DNA of 64,000 nucleotides from Laccaria trichodermophora (taxonomy: Eukaryota; Basidiomycota; Agaricomycetes; Agaricales; Hydnangiaceae), in NCBI GenBank assembly GCA_018417955.1, contig JACTVC010000028.1:124001-188000 (forward strand). The letters run 5' to 3'. The notes under the pieces were generated by a model. That model was given only the letters and a program-made list of their open reading frames with translations. It did no database searches and was not told where the DNA came from. The position numbers were made by a program, and so were the translations under genes. Below, piece after piece: positions 1-12,579 of the stretch (position 1 is its first letter; each line of letters begins with the position of its first letter).

Positions 1-287
1 TTGCTCTCATCTTTAATAAACGCATTCTCTTCTTCAGGCGAGACCGCAATAGACTCCTTGAAGTTATTGAGGCCTGGGGCATTGCTCGATTCCCAAGATG
101 GATGTCGCTCTTTAAGATGACGCCAGATATTGTATTTCCAATGGATATCCGGGCAAAAGGCACACTGAATGGGGACGTTGGTGCATTTCTTGAGTCTTGA
201 GGGTTTTGATGCAGGGCGAATGACGAAATTATAAGCGAACGCGCATCGTGAATCGGCCTTCCCGCTTCGTATGGATATCTTGCAATT
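1..287 (-). CDS. Partial hypothetical protein with C2H2-like finger, cut by left edge
   Basis: An open frame on the minus strand runs from about 287 to the window edge and has no start codon inside it. It contains a C-x2-C pair followed by a His-rich helix (CAFCP, then WRHLKERH), which looks like a C2H2-type zinc finger. An acidic stretch follows, in a style common in basidiomycete hypothetical proteins and transposon-derived genes. The frame is closed upstream by a stop just before a possible AG acceptor near 288, so this is probably an internal or last exon. I do not recognise the family. The rest of the gene lies to the left of the window. Confidence 0.4.
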
Positions 288-1119
288 GCGACCTTCCTAT
301 CCCGGAACAGCCATCGGATTTTATAGAGATGGTAGAATGCGCCGAGGAGATTGAAACGATTGAATATTGAGGCTTGAACACAGACGCTTCGTCGTGTATG
401 GAAAAAGGGTACGTGATGTGCGGCGAACCAAGATCCCACCCGAAAGTCACGCCATGACATCGCGAAACCTGTACAGGGCTCTCAGGATTAACTAACGAAG
501 CAATTAAGATCTCTTGAAAAGGCGTCAGTCAGAAAAATAACATGGCAAATCAGTAAATACGCACCGGCAAACTTCAGTTTGCACTCTTTACTAGATTGGT
601 GATTAAGGAGCGATGTTATAGATTGTTTATGTCGGCCTTGATTGACTTGCTTAGTGCAGCGAGGGCAATACACCGTGGTGGTTGCTCTGTTTGGGGGTTG
701 CTGATGTTAATTAAAGGATTGGGAGTAGAATTCAAGCTATAAACGAATGAATGTGCAGATGTTGAGGCATTAGGGACCGGAGAGGAATATGTAACACTAT
801 TTACAGATTCAAGTGCCCATGATGAGAAGGATATGGTGTTGTCGACGCCTTGTTGATAGAGGCGTCAAGATAGTGGTGGTTAATTAGAGAGCTGATAGCC
901 GACTTGCCGTTTTGAAGATGTTGAAGTTCCGACCATCACGTGTGTTATCCGTATTTGGACAGACCCCTCCCCCCGTCAGTCGTGAGAACGATGTCCGGGA
1001 TCGGAGGATCTGCCACCTCTTGTGATGAGTGTCAGGTTGGACGATCAGATAAGCGCCCTCTAAGCCCGACCGCGCCTGTATGACGGCCAGCGTTCTTTCC
1101 GTATTCTCACAAGCCATCG
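288..1119. other. Intergenic, no supported gene
   Basis: Small open frames on both strands here lack recognisable motifs. The right part (about 1020-1119) is similar to sequence upstream of the other two plus-strand WD40-like copies (about 7300-7390 and 21650-21750), including the shared words gtcaggttggacgatca and gcgccctctaagcccgac. It is therefore probably part of the duplicated 5' flank. Confidence 0.5.
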
Positions 1120-1315
1120 ATGCATGAACCGCCTTCAACGTTCTTTCCGTACTCTGACCTGCCACCAACGGATCGAGGAGACCCGTATTCTTACCTGCCG
1201 TCAACCCCTTCACCCACTGATGGATCACCTTCACCAACAAATGAACCGCCTTCACCATTCTTTCCGTATTCTTACCAGCCACCGACGGATGAACCACCTT
1301 CACGGTTGCTAAAGT
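1120..1315 (+). repeat. Degener t tandem repeat encoding EPPS/FFPYS/PPTD words
   Basis: Within exon 1 of WD40-like copy A, imperfect units of the DNA words ttctttccgta and gatgaaccaccttca recur. They encode a proline-rich low-complexity N-terminus. Copies B and C hold only one such unit, so the array expanded (or was lost elsewhere) after duplication. Confidence 0.7.
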
Positions 1316-2666
1316 CAAAGATTCCCAGAAAGACCATCCTCGTTGACCATGACCCGTGAGAATCTTTTGTATATCTATTGAAGTTTGAACACCATCGTCC
1401 CCTTTGCAGAACCGAAGGTTACTGGGAATCTCGCATTCGCGACGCTCATTGTCCTCTTCGAAAGGGTACCATTTGTTATCACCGGCACGGCACGATATTC
1501 GAGCACAACATACATTCCTCTGGAAAACATGAGGTTGATTCACATGTTGCTCACTGAGAGACTCGCATACAACTAACTATGCTTTCAAGCCACGAATAAT
1601 TGTTCCGAAACATCCGTCGTGGCGTTTAAGAAACATTTCCTTCGTCCCCATCAAAGGCAATCGGATCCTACTATTCGCAAAGTACTCCAATGGCAAGATG
1701 TGGGATCCTCCCAAGTATCTACACCTATCAATCCACGAAATCCGCTCTGATCATCGTGTTGGTTCTGCTCTGTGGTCTTTCAACGGTCGCCATTTCGATA
1801 TTCGTGATTTGGAGCTGATGACATCCACCGAAAATGAATTGGGAATCACTTTTTGGGTTCCATATGACGACCATTGCAAACTGTTCAACATTTCTACTAC
1901 TGAAACTGACACCTCGAATAATTTCCCTCTAATTGAGTCAGGGAGAATTGATTTTGATCTAAAGTTCAAGTCGAAGCCGAAGTACAATGAGAGTCGCGGT
2001 TTGTCCAAACTTTCATGCAGTTGTGTTGAACCTGCTCTGATGTTCTTTTAGTCATACTATCCCCTGACATGCGCATTCTCCTAAATGTGGATTTGGAGGA
2101 GGATCGACACAATGAAACGATTGACATTCACTATTTGGATTCTGGCGGTACAAGGTTCTCCTTCATTACCCGCCTGTCTATTCCCGTCGCAGAAACAGAA
2201 TTTTCACCAGAATTTGCATTTTCTGCCGATGGGTCCAAGTTTGCTGTGGAGCACGGCGGCGTGTTTGTTTGGGATATTCGAAGTAAAGTTCCTTTACAGA
2301 CATTCGCAGGAATCTCCTCCAAGAATCTAGTACATCCTCAACTTGAATTTAGCAGTGGAAATTTAGGAAAAGAAATTCTGGTATTTGTAGAGGTATGTCT
2401 GATGTTCATTTTCTGATATCCCTACCTCTCAAATAGGTGGTCTAAACTTTTAGCATGCTTCATACTCTGAAATTATTCATGTGATCGATGCGACGTCGTT
2501 TGAGATGGAAGAAAGGCTTATCTTAAAGAATGAGCACCGTGATTGGACTAGCCTTTTCTTTGATCCACGCGGGGAAACTCTGTACGCTGCACTTAGGGGA
2601 ACAATCTACGAGTGGGACCTGCGGAAAAAGGAGCCTGGTCCCGAGTGGTGGATTGGGGAGGAGTAG
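1120..2666 (+). CDS. WD40-like repeat protein, copy A
   Basis: Five exons join in phase: 1120-1355, 1410-1533, 1590-1998, 2052-2392 and 2454-2666 (introns 53-61 bp, GT-AG), giving 440 aa. The N-terminus is a proline-rich tandem repeat built from EPPS-FFPYS-PPTD words. The middle carries the family block YLHLSIHEIRSD and the motif VGSALWSF. A WD40-type unit follows in exon 4 (FSADGSKFA, then VFVWDIRSK), and the protein ends with PGPEWWIGEE. It is one of four paralogues in the window and is intact. A beta-propeller scaffold or binding role is inferred only from the WD40-like unit. I do not know a named function. The start is uncertain: ATG 1120 is the first in the frame after a stop at 1081, but an acceptor-like AG at 1089-1090 could extend the protein upstream. 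Confidence 0.75.
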
Positions 2667-4356
2667 GATGTCCACCGTCCGGCTTGACGAAGGTACATTT
2701 TATTACGCCATTTGTAATTCATTTGCATAACTAACGACATCGACTCTAGTGAATACTTCAAGCAAGAGAAGCTTGAAGGAGAAGAGACCGAAGTTGAATT
2801 AACCTCGACTTAGGTATGAGTAAAAAAACATGAATATGACTAAGTGAACAAACTCTTGACAAACTCTGTGAGCTTAGGTGTAGTGCGTTGAACGATCCAA
2901 ATTTTCTTCCAAAAATGCCTGCTGCGTCAAAGGCATAAACACCCATTGTGAAGGGTGGTAATGCAGGCGTGGCAGATACAATGTGAGGACAAGAAGGCAG
3001 ATTCAAGGCAGCCAATGTCTACGCAGGAAAAGAGGTGTGCGCACACATCCAGTGACTGGGCGAAACTGTTTGCTTGCCCATGGCTTAGAAGCCCGATGGC
3101 CATCAAGAGGGGAGTATATTCTTTGATCCCAACAAGGAAAATGTATGATGGAGCAATTCATGAATGAGCCCTGCAAAAACCAGGGACGAGAGTGGTGACT
3201 TGGGAAGGAGGAGTACATTGCGTAGAATGGCACCAGCAACAATTTGGATCAGTTTGGACGGGGCTTTCAGCACCCCAAACAACATGGATACATATCCAAA
3301 CCAATATACTATATATTGCATAAGGCTCGGGTTTAGCAACACCGCGCCACCTTTCAAGTTCCCCATTGCGACATATTCAACTTCATACTATGCAGGGGAG
3401 TGGTGGCCGACGACGAGTTAGAGAAAGACGCTAGAGAGGGAGGGTAGATCCAAGTGGAAAGAATAGATTAGTTCACAGCGGTGGGCAAAAAAACCTGTGC
3501 AAGCAGAGGGCATTGGAAAGCCAACTCACCATCCTCGCAAAATCCAATAATCACTACCGCCAAAACCTCTCCGTTGTGAGCAAGAGAAATAGAGTTGTTA
3601 GATTGGCTATAGCCTTCAGTGTCTGGAATTCGACCATTGAAGGATCACAAAACCCATGTTCAACCTTGGGGGGGACGTTGTGAATTTGTCAGATTGAACT
3701 GGATGATACCCACCTACCCGCCATGTACTGAACGCCCCAGGCCCACTTTTCCTGTCAACGAGGAGAATGTACCTGGCTCGCGAGCCCCGGAACTATGTCG
3801 TTGATGACAACAGCGTTTTCATTCGAGATGGGAAGCTGCATGGTCGGAGATGCTCCCCATATGATTCTCCAGACACCATGCACGTCTCTACTCTCCCACT
3901 GTTGAAGTTGAATGTGTAGAAGAACGGGTGCGGTTGTCATCGGGGTGAAGTAGAAAAGAGGTTAGACATCGAGGGAGCAAAGAGACGATTCCGTGCAGGT
4001 TGAGGGTTGTCATATCGGTCGTGTGTAATGATCGAAGCGACAGAAAAAGAAGAGAACAACGGAGTGGTCCGCCACGTCGACAAGCGTGATAGGCCCCCGC
4101 AAATCCAGTCAGGCACTGTCAAAGGGTACCTGGTGATGAAGAATCAGAATCGAAAACTAGAGAAAACCAAGGGGAAGATTTACTTGGATGAAAACCGATA
4201 AAAAGTGCTCATATTCATTTACCTCGTGTTCGTCACATCCTTCACGAAATGTATCCGACTTCCCTTCACCTATACTCCATTGCCAGTCTAATTTTCGATT
4301 CCTGATGCCCAGATGATACGTTCGGACACGGCCCCGCCTGTCTCTTCTCCGGGTTC

Positions 4357-4432
4357 CCTGCATCTTTGGTGGGTGAGGAGTCCATCTGCATCTTTGGTGG
4401 GTGAGGCGTCCATCTGCATCTTTAACGACTTC
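4357..4432. repeat. Short tandem repeat, about 27-bp unit
   Basis: The word gcatctttggtgggtgagg occurs at 4360 and twice more at about 27-bp spacing, each flanked by gtccatct. That makes roughly three imperfect copies. Confidence 0.8.
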
Positions 4433-4724
4433 GGCTTCTTCATGGGCTCTAAGAGGCGCTTCCGCACCATTGTTTGCTTTTTTAGTTTGGTATTGGAGGT
4501 GTCCGTGGCAGTCAACTTCAGGTTGAGGTTTGGGTGATGACGCATTAACAGGTTGGGGCTGAGTACAGAGTTTGGGAAATCGCATCCTGTTGCAGAGGTG
4601 GGCTAATCTGTGCGAAGGATGGTCATTTGAAACTTACCTGGAGAGTCGAGCACGTACTCCTTTGTTCTCCAGATCTTGTTACAGAGATTTCCCCGTAAGA
4701 CGTCACCATTGGAACGGTAGATCA

Positions 4725-4750
4725 TTCATGAACGTTCAAACGTTCATGAA
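4725..4750. repeat. Perfect inverted repeat (12-bp arms)
   Basis: ttcatgaacgtt, then a 2-base spacer ca, then aacgttcatgaa. The arms are perfectly complementary. It could be a dimeric protein-binding site or a cruciform; there is no nearby gene to assign it to. Confidence 0.8.
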
Positions 4751-5349
4751 CACTGTATCTGGGTTGAGTTCGTGTTGTCAATTTGAGGTTTCTCCATCTG
4801 CCGAGTCAAACGTTCGGCCTTATATATCTTGTAAGAGGTGACAGGCATTTCTTACATATTTGGTTTGTTTCTACCGAAATCCCATCGACTCAAGAGCTGT
4901 CCGGGAGGGAGCATCGGAAGTTCTGGTGATCGGTGAAAGTGATTGTTTACAAAGTCCGTCAAGGTGCTCAGTTCAACTTGTCGTCGCGCCACCATGTCAT
5001 CGCGAACGGTACTCTACGGTGCTCCTCCTTCAAGTTTGTTAGAGCCGCCTTACAACAGCGCTATTCTGCAGGAATTCTTGCATAAGACGTGAATTACGGC
5101 GTATTCTGCTACTAATGTCAAGCGCGTATAATAGAGAACGCCTCGGGGTCAGTTCCCTATTTCGCAACCCAAACACGCGCCTTCTTCCATAAAAACGATA
5201 GCCGAACGGATGAACAGAGCAGGCATCGACACGGGTGCGTCACCCAACCAACCAATCCAACGCACGTCCCCAAAAAGCCGACGAAACCACCGCCCTTCAG
5301 TGCAGACGGGCCTCGACATCGACATCCAGGCCGCTTTGGAGAAGCGGTA

Positions 5350-6760
5350 TAGGTTTTTGAACTGGTGATTTAGTAGTCAGTGGTTGGACATGGATGGGAA
5401 AGAGGGAGGAAATTTAAAAGGGTACCTTGTCGTGCTCATTGTTCTCCTTTACAGAATCAGGCTGGTAGTCCTGTATCCCACCACGAATCTACATCAGTGT
5501 CGTTCAGTGGAAAGATCACAATAGGCAAAATAATGCAAGTACGTTTGTCCTAACAAAAAGCGCATTATACTTCGAGAAACCTAAAAGCATGCTCATCACA
5601 TTGCGCGCCGTGGCAAGTCTTTCCCGAAGCATTGCAATGATCTGGTTCTAGAACAGAGGCACGCGCTCCTTGCGCTTTACCCATATCTCGCTGTCCTCTG
5701 CGTACGGTACCCACATCAGCCGTTACTCAAAGACAAAGCGAGAGCAAAGAAAGAAAAGTACTGACCAACACTAATATCCAGAACATCAACTGTCCGCTCG
5801 ACGACCTCCTTAACCTCCGCCTTCACATCCATCCCCCCTCCCACCCCTCCTTCGCCTCCAAGGCCAACCGTCGATTGTGCGAGGAGACGTTCAAAGGTGG
5901 GGTAAGGTGTGTATGCTAGCCGTTGTGATGTTAAGATCCGCAGAGGAGGTCGTCCAATCAGATTCTTCGACGAGTGGAACATGTCGACGAATTGGGTAGG
6001 AGGACATTTTACGTTTTCGTTTCAGATGAGCGTTGAACGTTGGTGATTGATGCACATTTTTGAGGTCGTAGAGGGGAGGAGATTGCTTAGCGGAAAGTCT
6101 TTCATCAGTTGGTAAACTGCTAGTATACATAAGCTTCATTGATCCCAAAGAAAAGAAGAGAGACCCACCGAGATCCGTAGAATCCATCAACCCGGTATCT
6201 GCGATAGAACTAACAGTGGCTTGTGATGTCTTCGCAGTCTTCGATGCATCCTTGGCATTCCTTACTTCCTCGCTCCTCAACTGCGCCTCTATGCCCTCCA
6301 ACGCCCATTCGAGGCTCAACTAAAGTTGACCTCTTGCGATTGTCGTGCAGGAGGAAACGTCCCTCGTGATCTTCGTCGCCGCTTGAATGGATTTGATCCA
6401 TAAGCTGACATGCTAGTGGATAATCTTGAGGAAAGGCTGTTAATGAGTGGTGTTGAGGAGACGTGAAATATTTTGGGGCGCTGGCCTTCGCGATTGGGCC
6501 TTTTCAAAGTCTTAGTGGGATGCCGCCGCCTCAGAAAAAAACACCCACCAACTCAACAGCCCATTGAATAACAGGATAAACGAAATTCGTCTTCGGATTC
6601 TCCACACTCTTCTGTAAACGCAACAACCTCAACTCGAGCTCTGCAAAGTTTTTCTTCGTCATCGGTTGGCTTCGCGACTTCCACCTCCCCCTCCTGCATC
6701 TTTCCCTACCCATGCCCAGTCTCTACAAACACGTCAAACCGTGGTTTAACACCACGGCTT
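5350..6760 (-). pseudogene. Dynein heavy chain tail fragment, degenerate, copy 1
   Basis: Several minus-strand frames match the N-terminal tail of cytoplasmic dynein heavy chain. In order from 6713 down they are FAELELRLLRLQ, then WALEGIEAQLRSEEV and SSIADTGLMDSTDL, then YPIRRHVPLVEES, then YPTFERLLAQ. They are interrupted by stops, frame changes and in-frame losses, and nothing of the motor domain is present. Functional dynein heavy chains are above 4000 aa, so this is a small dead fragment. A second degenerate copy lies at 19870-21180 in the same orientation relative to a WD40-like gene. Confidence 0.8.
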
Positions 6761-7392
6761 ACCACGACGTGGAAAGACTCGTACGACGTGTCGTCACCGC
6801 CAAGAGGTTGAGAAGGTGAAGCTGCGTAGATGGCGGTACGACCGGGTCGAGGTGCGTTGTTCGTTCTATGAGCGCGAGGGTTCTGATGTGTGTTGGGTGT
6901 TATGTCAGTCGTGAGGTGGTACGGTGTTCCTCCGTCATCTGCGTCGCTTCTATATGAATATACGGATGGAACGACCCAACATCGCGCGGAGCACAGACCT
7001 CGATAAGCTCAGACAATCCGAAGCGGGTGTATACGAACCACGCACTGGGTGCTTGAGAGCCAGGAAGTGCCTTGTTGGTTGAACCTTTCGTGGTGGAAAA
7101 ACGCGGAAGAGGGGCAGAGAGATGGAAGACCATAGGGGAGGGCCTTTAACCTCTTGAATGAGTGGATGAAGGGGCTCGGACACTTAGGCGGCGAGTGATG
7201 AGAGAGACAGAAGCGGAGTGAGACGAGAAGGGACTGGGCGCGAGTGACGATAATTATCGGGAGACAGTTGTCGGAGAAATATGTTCCAGCCCAAAAAGGT
7301 ACAGATTGCGATAAGCGCCCTCTAAGCACGGCCACGCTTATATGCCAGGACATCGTTCTTCCGTATTCTCACCACTGAGTCACCAGCCATCG

Positions 7393-8816
7393 ATGGATGA
7401 ACCACCTTCACCGTTGCTCAAGTCAAGGATTCCCAGAAAGACCATCCTCGTTGACCATGACCCGTGAGAATCTTTTGTATATCTATTGCAGTTTGAACAC
7501 GATCATGATCGCTCATGATCGTCCCCTTTGCACTCCCAAAAGTTACTGGGAATCTCGCATTCGCGACGCTCATTGTCCTCTTCGAAAGGGAATCATTTGT
7601 TATCACCAGCTCGACACGATATTCGAGCACAACATCCATTCCTCTGGAAAACATGAGGTTTGATTCACCCGTCGCTCACTGAGAAAGTCGTATACAACTA
7701 ACTATGCTTTCAAGCCACGAATCATTGTCCCGAAACATCCGTCGCGGCCTTTAAGAGACATTTTGTTCGTCCCCATCAAAGGCAATCGGATCCTACTACT
7801 CGCAAAGCACTGGGACTGGGTCTTGGACGCGGATATCAAGTTAAGGTATCTACACCTATCAATCCACGAAATCCGCTCCGATCATCGTGTTGGTTCTGCT
7901 CTGTGGTCTTTCGACGGTAGCGTTGATGGTCGCTTCGATGTTCGTCATTTGGAGCTGATAAAATCCACCGAAAACGAATTGGGAATCACTTTTTGGGTGC
8001 CATTTGACGACCATTTGAAGCTGTTCGACATCCCTACTACTGAAACTGACACCTCGAAGAATTTTCCTCTAATTGAGTCCGGGAGAATAGATTTTGATCT
8101 AAAGTTCAAGTCGAGGTCGTTGTCTGATGAGAATCCTGGTTTGTCCAAAATTTTCATTCTGTCGTGTTGAACCTGCTCTGATGTTCTATTAGTCATACTA
8201 TCCCCTGACATGCGCATTCTCCTAAACGTGGAGTTTCGACACAAGGAAACGATTGACATACACTCTTTGGATTCTGGTGGTACAAGGTTCTCCTTCATTA
8301 CCCGCCTGTCTATTCCTGTCGTAGAAACAGATTCTTCACCAGAATTTGCATTTTCTGCTGATGGGTTCAAGTTTGCTATGGCTCTGGGTCGCGGCGGCGT
8401 GTTTGTTTGGGATATCCGAAGCAAAGTTCCTTTACGGACATTCAGGGAATCCCCATGGTTCAATCACATGTTCCGGCCTCGGCAATTTCTCCAATTTAGC
8501 TGGGGAAATTTAGGAAAAGAAATTCTCGCATTTGTAGAGGTACGTCTGACGTTCACATTCTGATATCCCTACCTCTGAAATAGGTGGTCTGAATCCTTAG
8601 TACATCTCCCCTAAGTCTGCAATCATTCATGTGATCAATACGATGTCACTCGAGACGGAAGAAAGGCTTTTCTTAAAGAATGAAGGCAATGCTTTGGTTA
8701 AGCTTTTCTTCGATTCACACGAGGGAACTATGTACGCTGAACTTGACGGAACAATCTACGAGTGGGACCTGCGGAAAAAGGAGCCTGGTCCCGAGTGGTG
8801 GATTGGGGAGGAGTAG
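7393..8816 (+). CDS. WD40-like repeat protein, copy B
   Basis: Exons 7393-7463, 7543-7657, 7715-8138, 8193-8539 and 8601-8816 join in phase to 390 aa. Intron positions are identical to copies A and C, although the first intron is longer (79 bp). Family landmarks are YLHLSIHEIRSD, FSADGFKFA with VFVWDIRSK (one clear WD40 unit), and the C-terminus PGPEWWIGEE. The short N-terminus MDEPPSPLLKSR contains only one of the proline-rich words expanded in copy A. The gene is intact, with no stop or frameshift. It lies downstream of dynein-tail debris within a duplicated block. Function is unknown; a propeller-type protein is inferred from the WD40-like unit. Confidence 0.75.
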
Positions 8817-8959
8817 GATGTCCGGCTCGACAAAAGTACTTTTCATTACGCCGTTTGTAGTTCACTGGAACAATTAACAAGTGTTGAAGCAAAAGAAGCT
8901 TTTGAAGCCTGAAGGAGAAGAGACCGAAATTGCATTGACCTCAGCTGAGGTATCGGCAA

Positions 8960-11900
8960 TGAAAAAATCAAGACCCAAGATCAAGTGAACAAAGTCTGTG
9001 AGCCTGCGCAGTGTGTTGAACATTTGCTCCAGAGGAAGGGGAGGAATCCCGCTGCGTTGAATGCATAAAAACCCTTCGCGGCGGATGACATCGCAGGCGT
9101 GGGTACGATACGAGGACAACAAGGCAGATTGAGGTTGCCGAAGTCTACGAGGGGTGGGCGCACACCCAAGGGGGCCCAAGGACCTTAAAATTATCACGGG
9201 GTCGGTAAATCTTTTTAAGCCACCATAGGTGACCTCCCCCCCTCCCCCTCCTGCCTAAAAGGGATATGTTGGACCGAAAAAGGCAATTCCAAGAAAAACA
9301 AATCGTATTTTTCGTTTACAAGAAGCAGGCAAGGTACAAATGATTAAGAAAACAAAGTTACCTTAATCGCGCCGCTTTTTGGAACGCGCATCATTCTGGC
9401 AATGCCAGTTTTTTGGGGCGCAGGTGAAGTTGAAGCAGGCCAAGTGAAACTGTTTAAGTTTGAGAGAACATAGATGTCAGTACACTGAGAGCATGCAGAG
9501 AAATGCAATACCTACTACCCGAGATGTTTCACAGCCTTCATATCCACAACGTATCTCTTGCAATCGGTACGTTCAAGTTGATCCTTTTGGAAGCTTGCCG
9601 GAGTTGGTCAATCAGTTCCCAGCCCAGCAAACACCCCCGACGCTCTTTCGTCCCAAGAATTTCTGGCCGTGACGCATTACTGGAACCCGGCGCTTTGGAT
9701 GGATGAATGATGATGGGTAATGGAGTGACCAGCGCTTTTCGTGTTGATGATGAAACGTCCGGCATCACTGGCCGGCGCCCTTGCAGTACGTCCTTCCCTT
9801 TCTTTACCCCAACGTCGAACAATGTTTGTATCTTGCCTTGTTTCTCTTGTCTCTTCCTGTTCTCAATGTTCTTCCGGCATTTGCTTTTACCTGTATGCTG
9901 ACTGAAGCCAGCAGGCCCCGCAGTCCCTACCAAGTCCCTACGTTGATATCTTTGCCATGCTCGGTACAGCGTGCAGTTGTGTCAATATTGTATTTTATCT
10001 TATCCTTTACAAGTCATCTAGTTCATTAGTTTCAACGTTCAGCAATAGATATCCATACCTTTGCCTTTGCCATCGCGGTATTGCAGCAAGATGAACAGTG
10101 GATTCCATTTTTTTTGACTAATACAGTGTACTGAGGTCTTCGAATGAAGCTCAACGTCAGTCTCGACGAGCTCGGCACGTCAGCCCATTACCAAGGGGTA
10201 CTAAAAATAGAAATTTCATCTACCCTTAGTAAATTTTTTTAAGCTGTCGAAGACCTCCCCCCCCCCCTAACCCCCGGCTCGGCATTCAAATCCCGGGGCC
10301 CCCTTGCGCACACCTCAAGCGGTCACATGCACAGGTGAGTGTACCGACAGGGCCTAGTTCTTTTACCCTGATAGAAATTTGTTGGGGTTCCGAGTCGTCG
10401 AACCCAGAAAACATTGGCATCTTTACAACATTGCGAAGGTTTGAAAGTTAGCCAAAGTCTCATTAACTTCAAGTTTGGGGGGCCTTGAATCTCAGGATGA
10501 CGCGCACCAAGCGAGCGCTGGTGCTCGTCAGATTTACAGCCATAAACTAAGAAGCTCGAGGCGCGAATAAACGCGGGGTAAGTACGTCCCCCCTTAAGCA
10601 CAAATTCCTCAGCCGCCACGAAATGCACCTCCCACCCACCCCCTCAGCGCCTTGGGATTATCTCTGGAGCTCCGAACTTTGATCCTGGCATCTGTATATC
10701 AGTGGAGCTCTCGCAGGTTGTAAATCTCCCCTTACATACCTTCATCTTGGAGTAACTATCCATAAGTATGGGGTTGGCAGGGGAAAGTTCGCAAAGGTCC
10801 TGCACAAATCCCGTCAATATTCAACGAAAACTGTCCGAAAGCTTACCGTATGCACCTTCTCCTATCCGCCAAGCGCAATGTCAGCTAGCACACTACGATC
10901 ATCGCAGCTTCACTTATCCAAGACCAGAGGTTTATTCTGGCTCATCTTCCGTACCAGATTCTGAGGGATGTTCCTCGCCGCCAGTCGTCGCCCCTCCAGA
11001 AGAAAGAAGGGAGTCAAGCCTTGCCTATCGACCAATAATGTCTTCAACTGTGAAGGTACAAGCAAATAACGAAGACACGCTTCGTCCTGATCCAAAAGCT
11101 TTGAGCATCTCAGCTGGTCACCTCCGTGGTGACGTTAGGATGGAAGCGAGAGCGAATCGCTAGAGGGACCCCCACACCCGGATTCTTGTTTGAAGGCGGG
11201 TGTTAGCGATGTCGCTGGCGAGGCATGTTCTGGTTATATTCCAAGGACATTAGCACTCCCATCCACATATTTTGGGAAGCGAGATCGAGAGCAACGATGT
11301 GGACATCACGGTGGAGGCGGAATTGAAATTGGAATGGGAAGGGGACGGCAGGCGAGGAGGTTAAACACATAGTGCTTGGGTTTGTGTCGTTTGTTGGCAG
11401 GTATTTAATGGGTGAACCCTGGGATATACATAATGACGAACGGGTGAATCGACACGCGTTGTCAGCTTTTGGGTGGTGTGGAATGGATGCCTGAGGGAAC
11501 GAATGGTCCATCCTGTAGCAAATCAGCCTCGCTGTCTACCAGCATAGCCTGCACGGGCAGGACCTCTGCAACGTCAGAGTGAAAACTTTCTGGTAGACAA
11601 CGTCAATTGGTAGTCTGAAGAAGGCAGCAAGGAAGGGCTTACTAGCGCAACCGACGGCCAACATGTACTCTTCATTCATGAGCGTCATGTCCTCTTCTAA
11701 TTGTTGAAATCTCTTTTTGCCTGGTTGGTGTCTGAATGTAGACGAAAGATTGAACTGGGAGGACTGACGTGAACCCACTTGTTCTTCCTCAGGTTCTGGC
11801 TCTGGCAAAGAGTCTATAAGACTCTTTCTGCTTGGCTTTCACCATCAAGTCCGTTGATAGCTCCCTCTAGTTCGCTGACCGAACGATGCGTCATTCGTTT

Positions 11901-12215
11901 ATGAAAAAGGAGACGAGGCGGGTCACTCACCTTCAAACACATCTGGGGGGTCATACTTGTTGGCGTTCCGCTGGTTCTTATGAAGATCTACGGGCCAACT
12001 TGAAGAAAGTTGGGTCGCGACGTTAGGTAGCTAATGCTGTTGGCTGAAGCTAAAGACAACAATTGTTCGGTCAGTGCTTGTACTTTTCGTGAAAAAACAA
12101 TACCTGCTACATTTCATCTTGAAGCCGAGTTATCCTGTCCATATGCGATAGTTCCTGCAGCATTGCGCTGCTGGGTAGCTCGCGGTACGGGATTGTGTGA
12201 AGATTGTGACGCTGG
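8960..12215. other. Gene-poor stretch left of the retrotransposon
   Basis: The first 200 bp are copy-B 3' flank. Two similar words, agtaaatttttttaagc-type runs followed by acctccccccc, occur near 9205 and 10228. Open frames at 9538-9933 (-), 10768-11163 (+) and 11536-11808 (-) are of coding length but show no motif. A minus-strand series near 11535-12010 has splice-like boundaries (gtgagtgacc donor near 11930) and may be a broken gene. I see nothing I can name. Confidence 0.5.
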
Positions 12216-12220
12216 ACTTG
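12216..12220. other. Target-site duplication, left copy (acttg)
   Basis: The bases acttg immediately precede the left LTR, and the same five bases follow the right LTR at 16473-16477. This is the 5-bp duplication typical of LTR retrotransposon integration. Confidence 0.9.
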
Positions 12221-12579
12221 TGTGACGATTTCGTGACTCCGTGACTGGGAGGTGACGAAGTGGGGGAATCGGCACACGCGAACAACAGACCGTTTTAATG
12301 ACTCTGTATTCGCTTCTGGGGGATGTATGGGATACAGACAGGTCTTATATACTGTAGGTAGGTAGGGTCAAGGGTAATGGAATAGGGGACTGGTTACTAA
12401 GGCCAAGGGGGAGAAAGTACATGTGAAAAGGGAGGTAGGTAGGAAGGGTGATGTCCAGGGGTATATGACGCATAAGCGTTTGTGGATGGGCCGAAAGGTG
12501 ATGAGCGCGTAAGCGCGAAGACGAGAGGATTGGAACCGAGATCAGGTAGAGAGTGATATTGAGGGTCACGTCCGTTACA
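12221..12579 (-). repeat. 3' LTR
   Basis: This 359-bp direct repeat is nearly identical to 16114-16472. On the element strand it contains the TATA-like word TATATAAG (12352-12345). In this copy it lies downstream of gag and would supply the polyadenylation region. Confidence 0.9.

Larger units (their letters stand above)
2667..5330. other. Gene-poor stretch with copy-A 3' flank
   Basis: About 2755-3060 matches the 3' flank of copy B (about 8880-9170), so it belongs to the duplicated unit. Minus-strand frames at 3103-3366 (hydrophobic, possibly two membrane segments) and 3755-3940 might be remnants of a spliced gene, but I cannot join them convincingly. No recognised family is visible. A short minisatellite and a perfect inverted repeat (listed separately) lie in the right half. 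Confidence 0.5.
5340..8950 (+). repeat. Segmental duplication, block 1
   Basis: This block matches 19860-23300 in the same orientation. It contains the dynein-tail fragment, about 600 bp of shared spacer (words such as cgtggtggaaaaacgcgga), the WD40-like gene and its 3' flank. Identity looks moderate by eye with many small indels, so the duplication is not recent. Confidence 0.75.

Noticed and set aside
884..1543. Minus-strand ORF of 219 aa
   Set aside because: It is antisense to exons 1-2 of WD40-like copy A, and its repeats mirror the proline-rich array. Homologous minus frames in copies B and C are broken.
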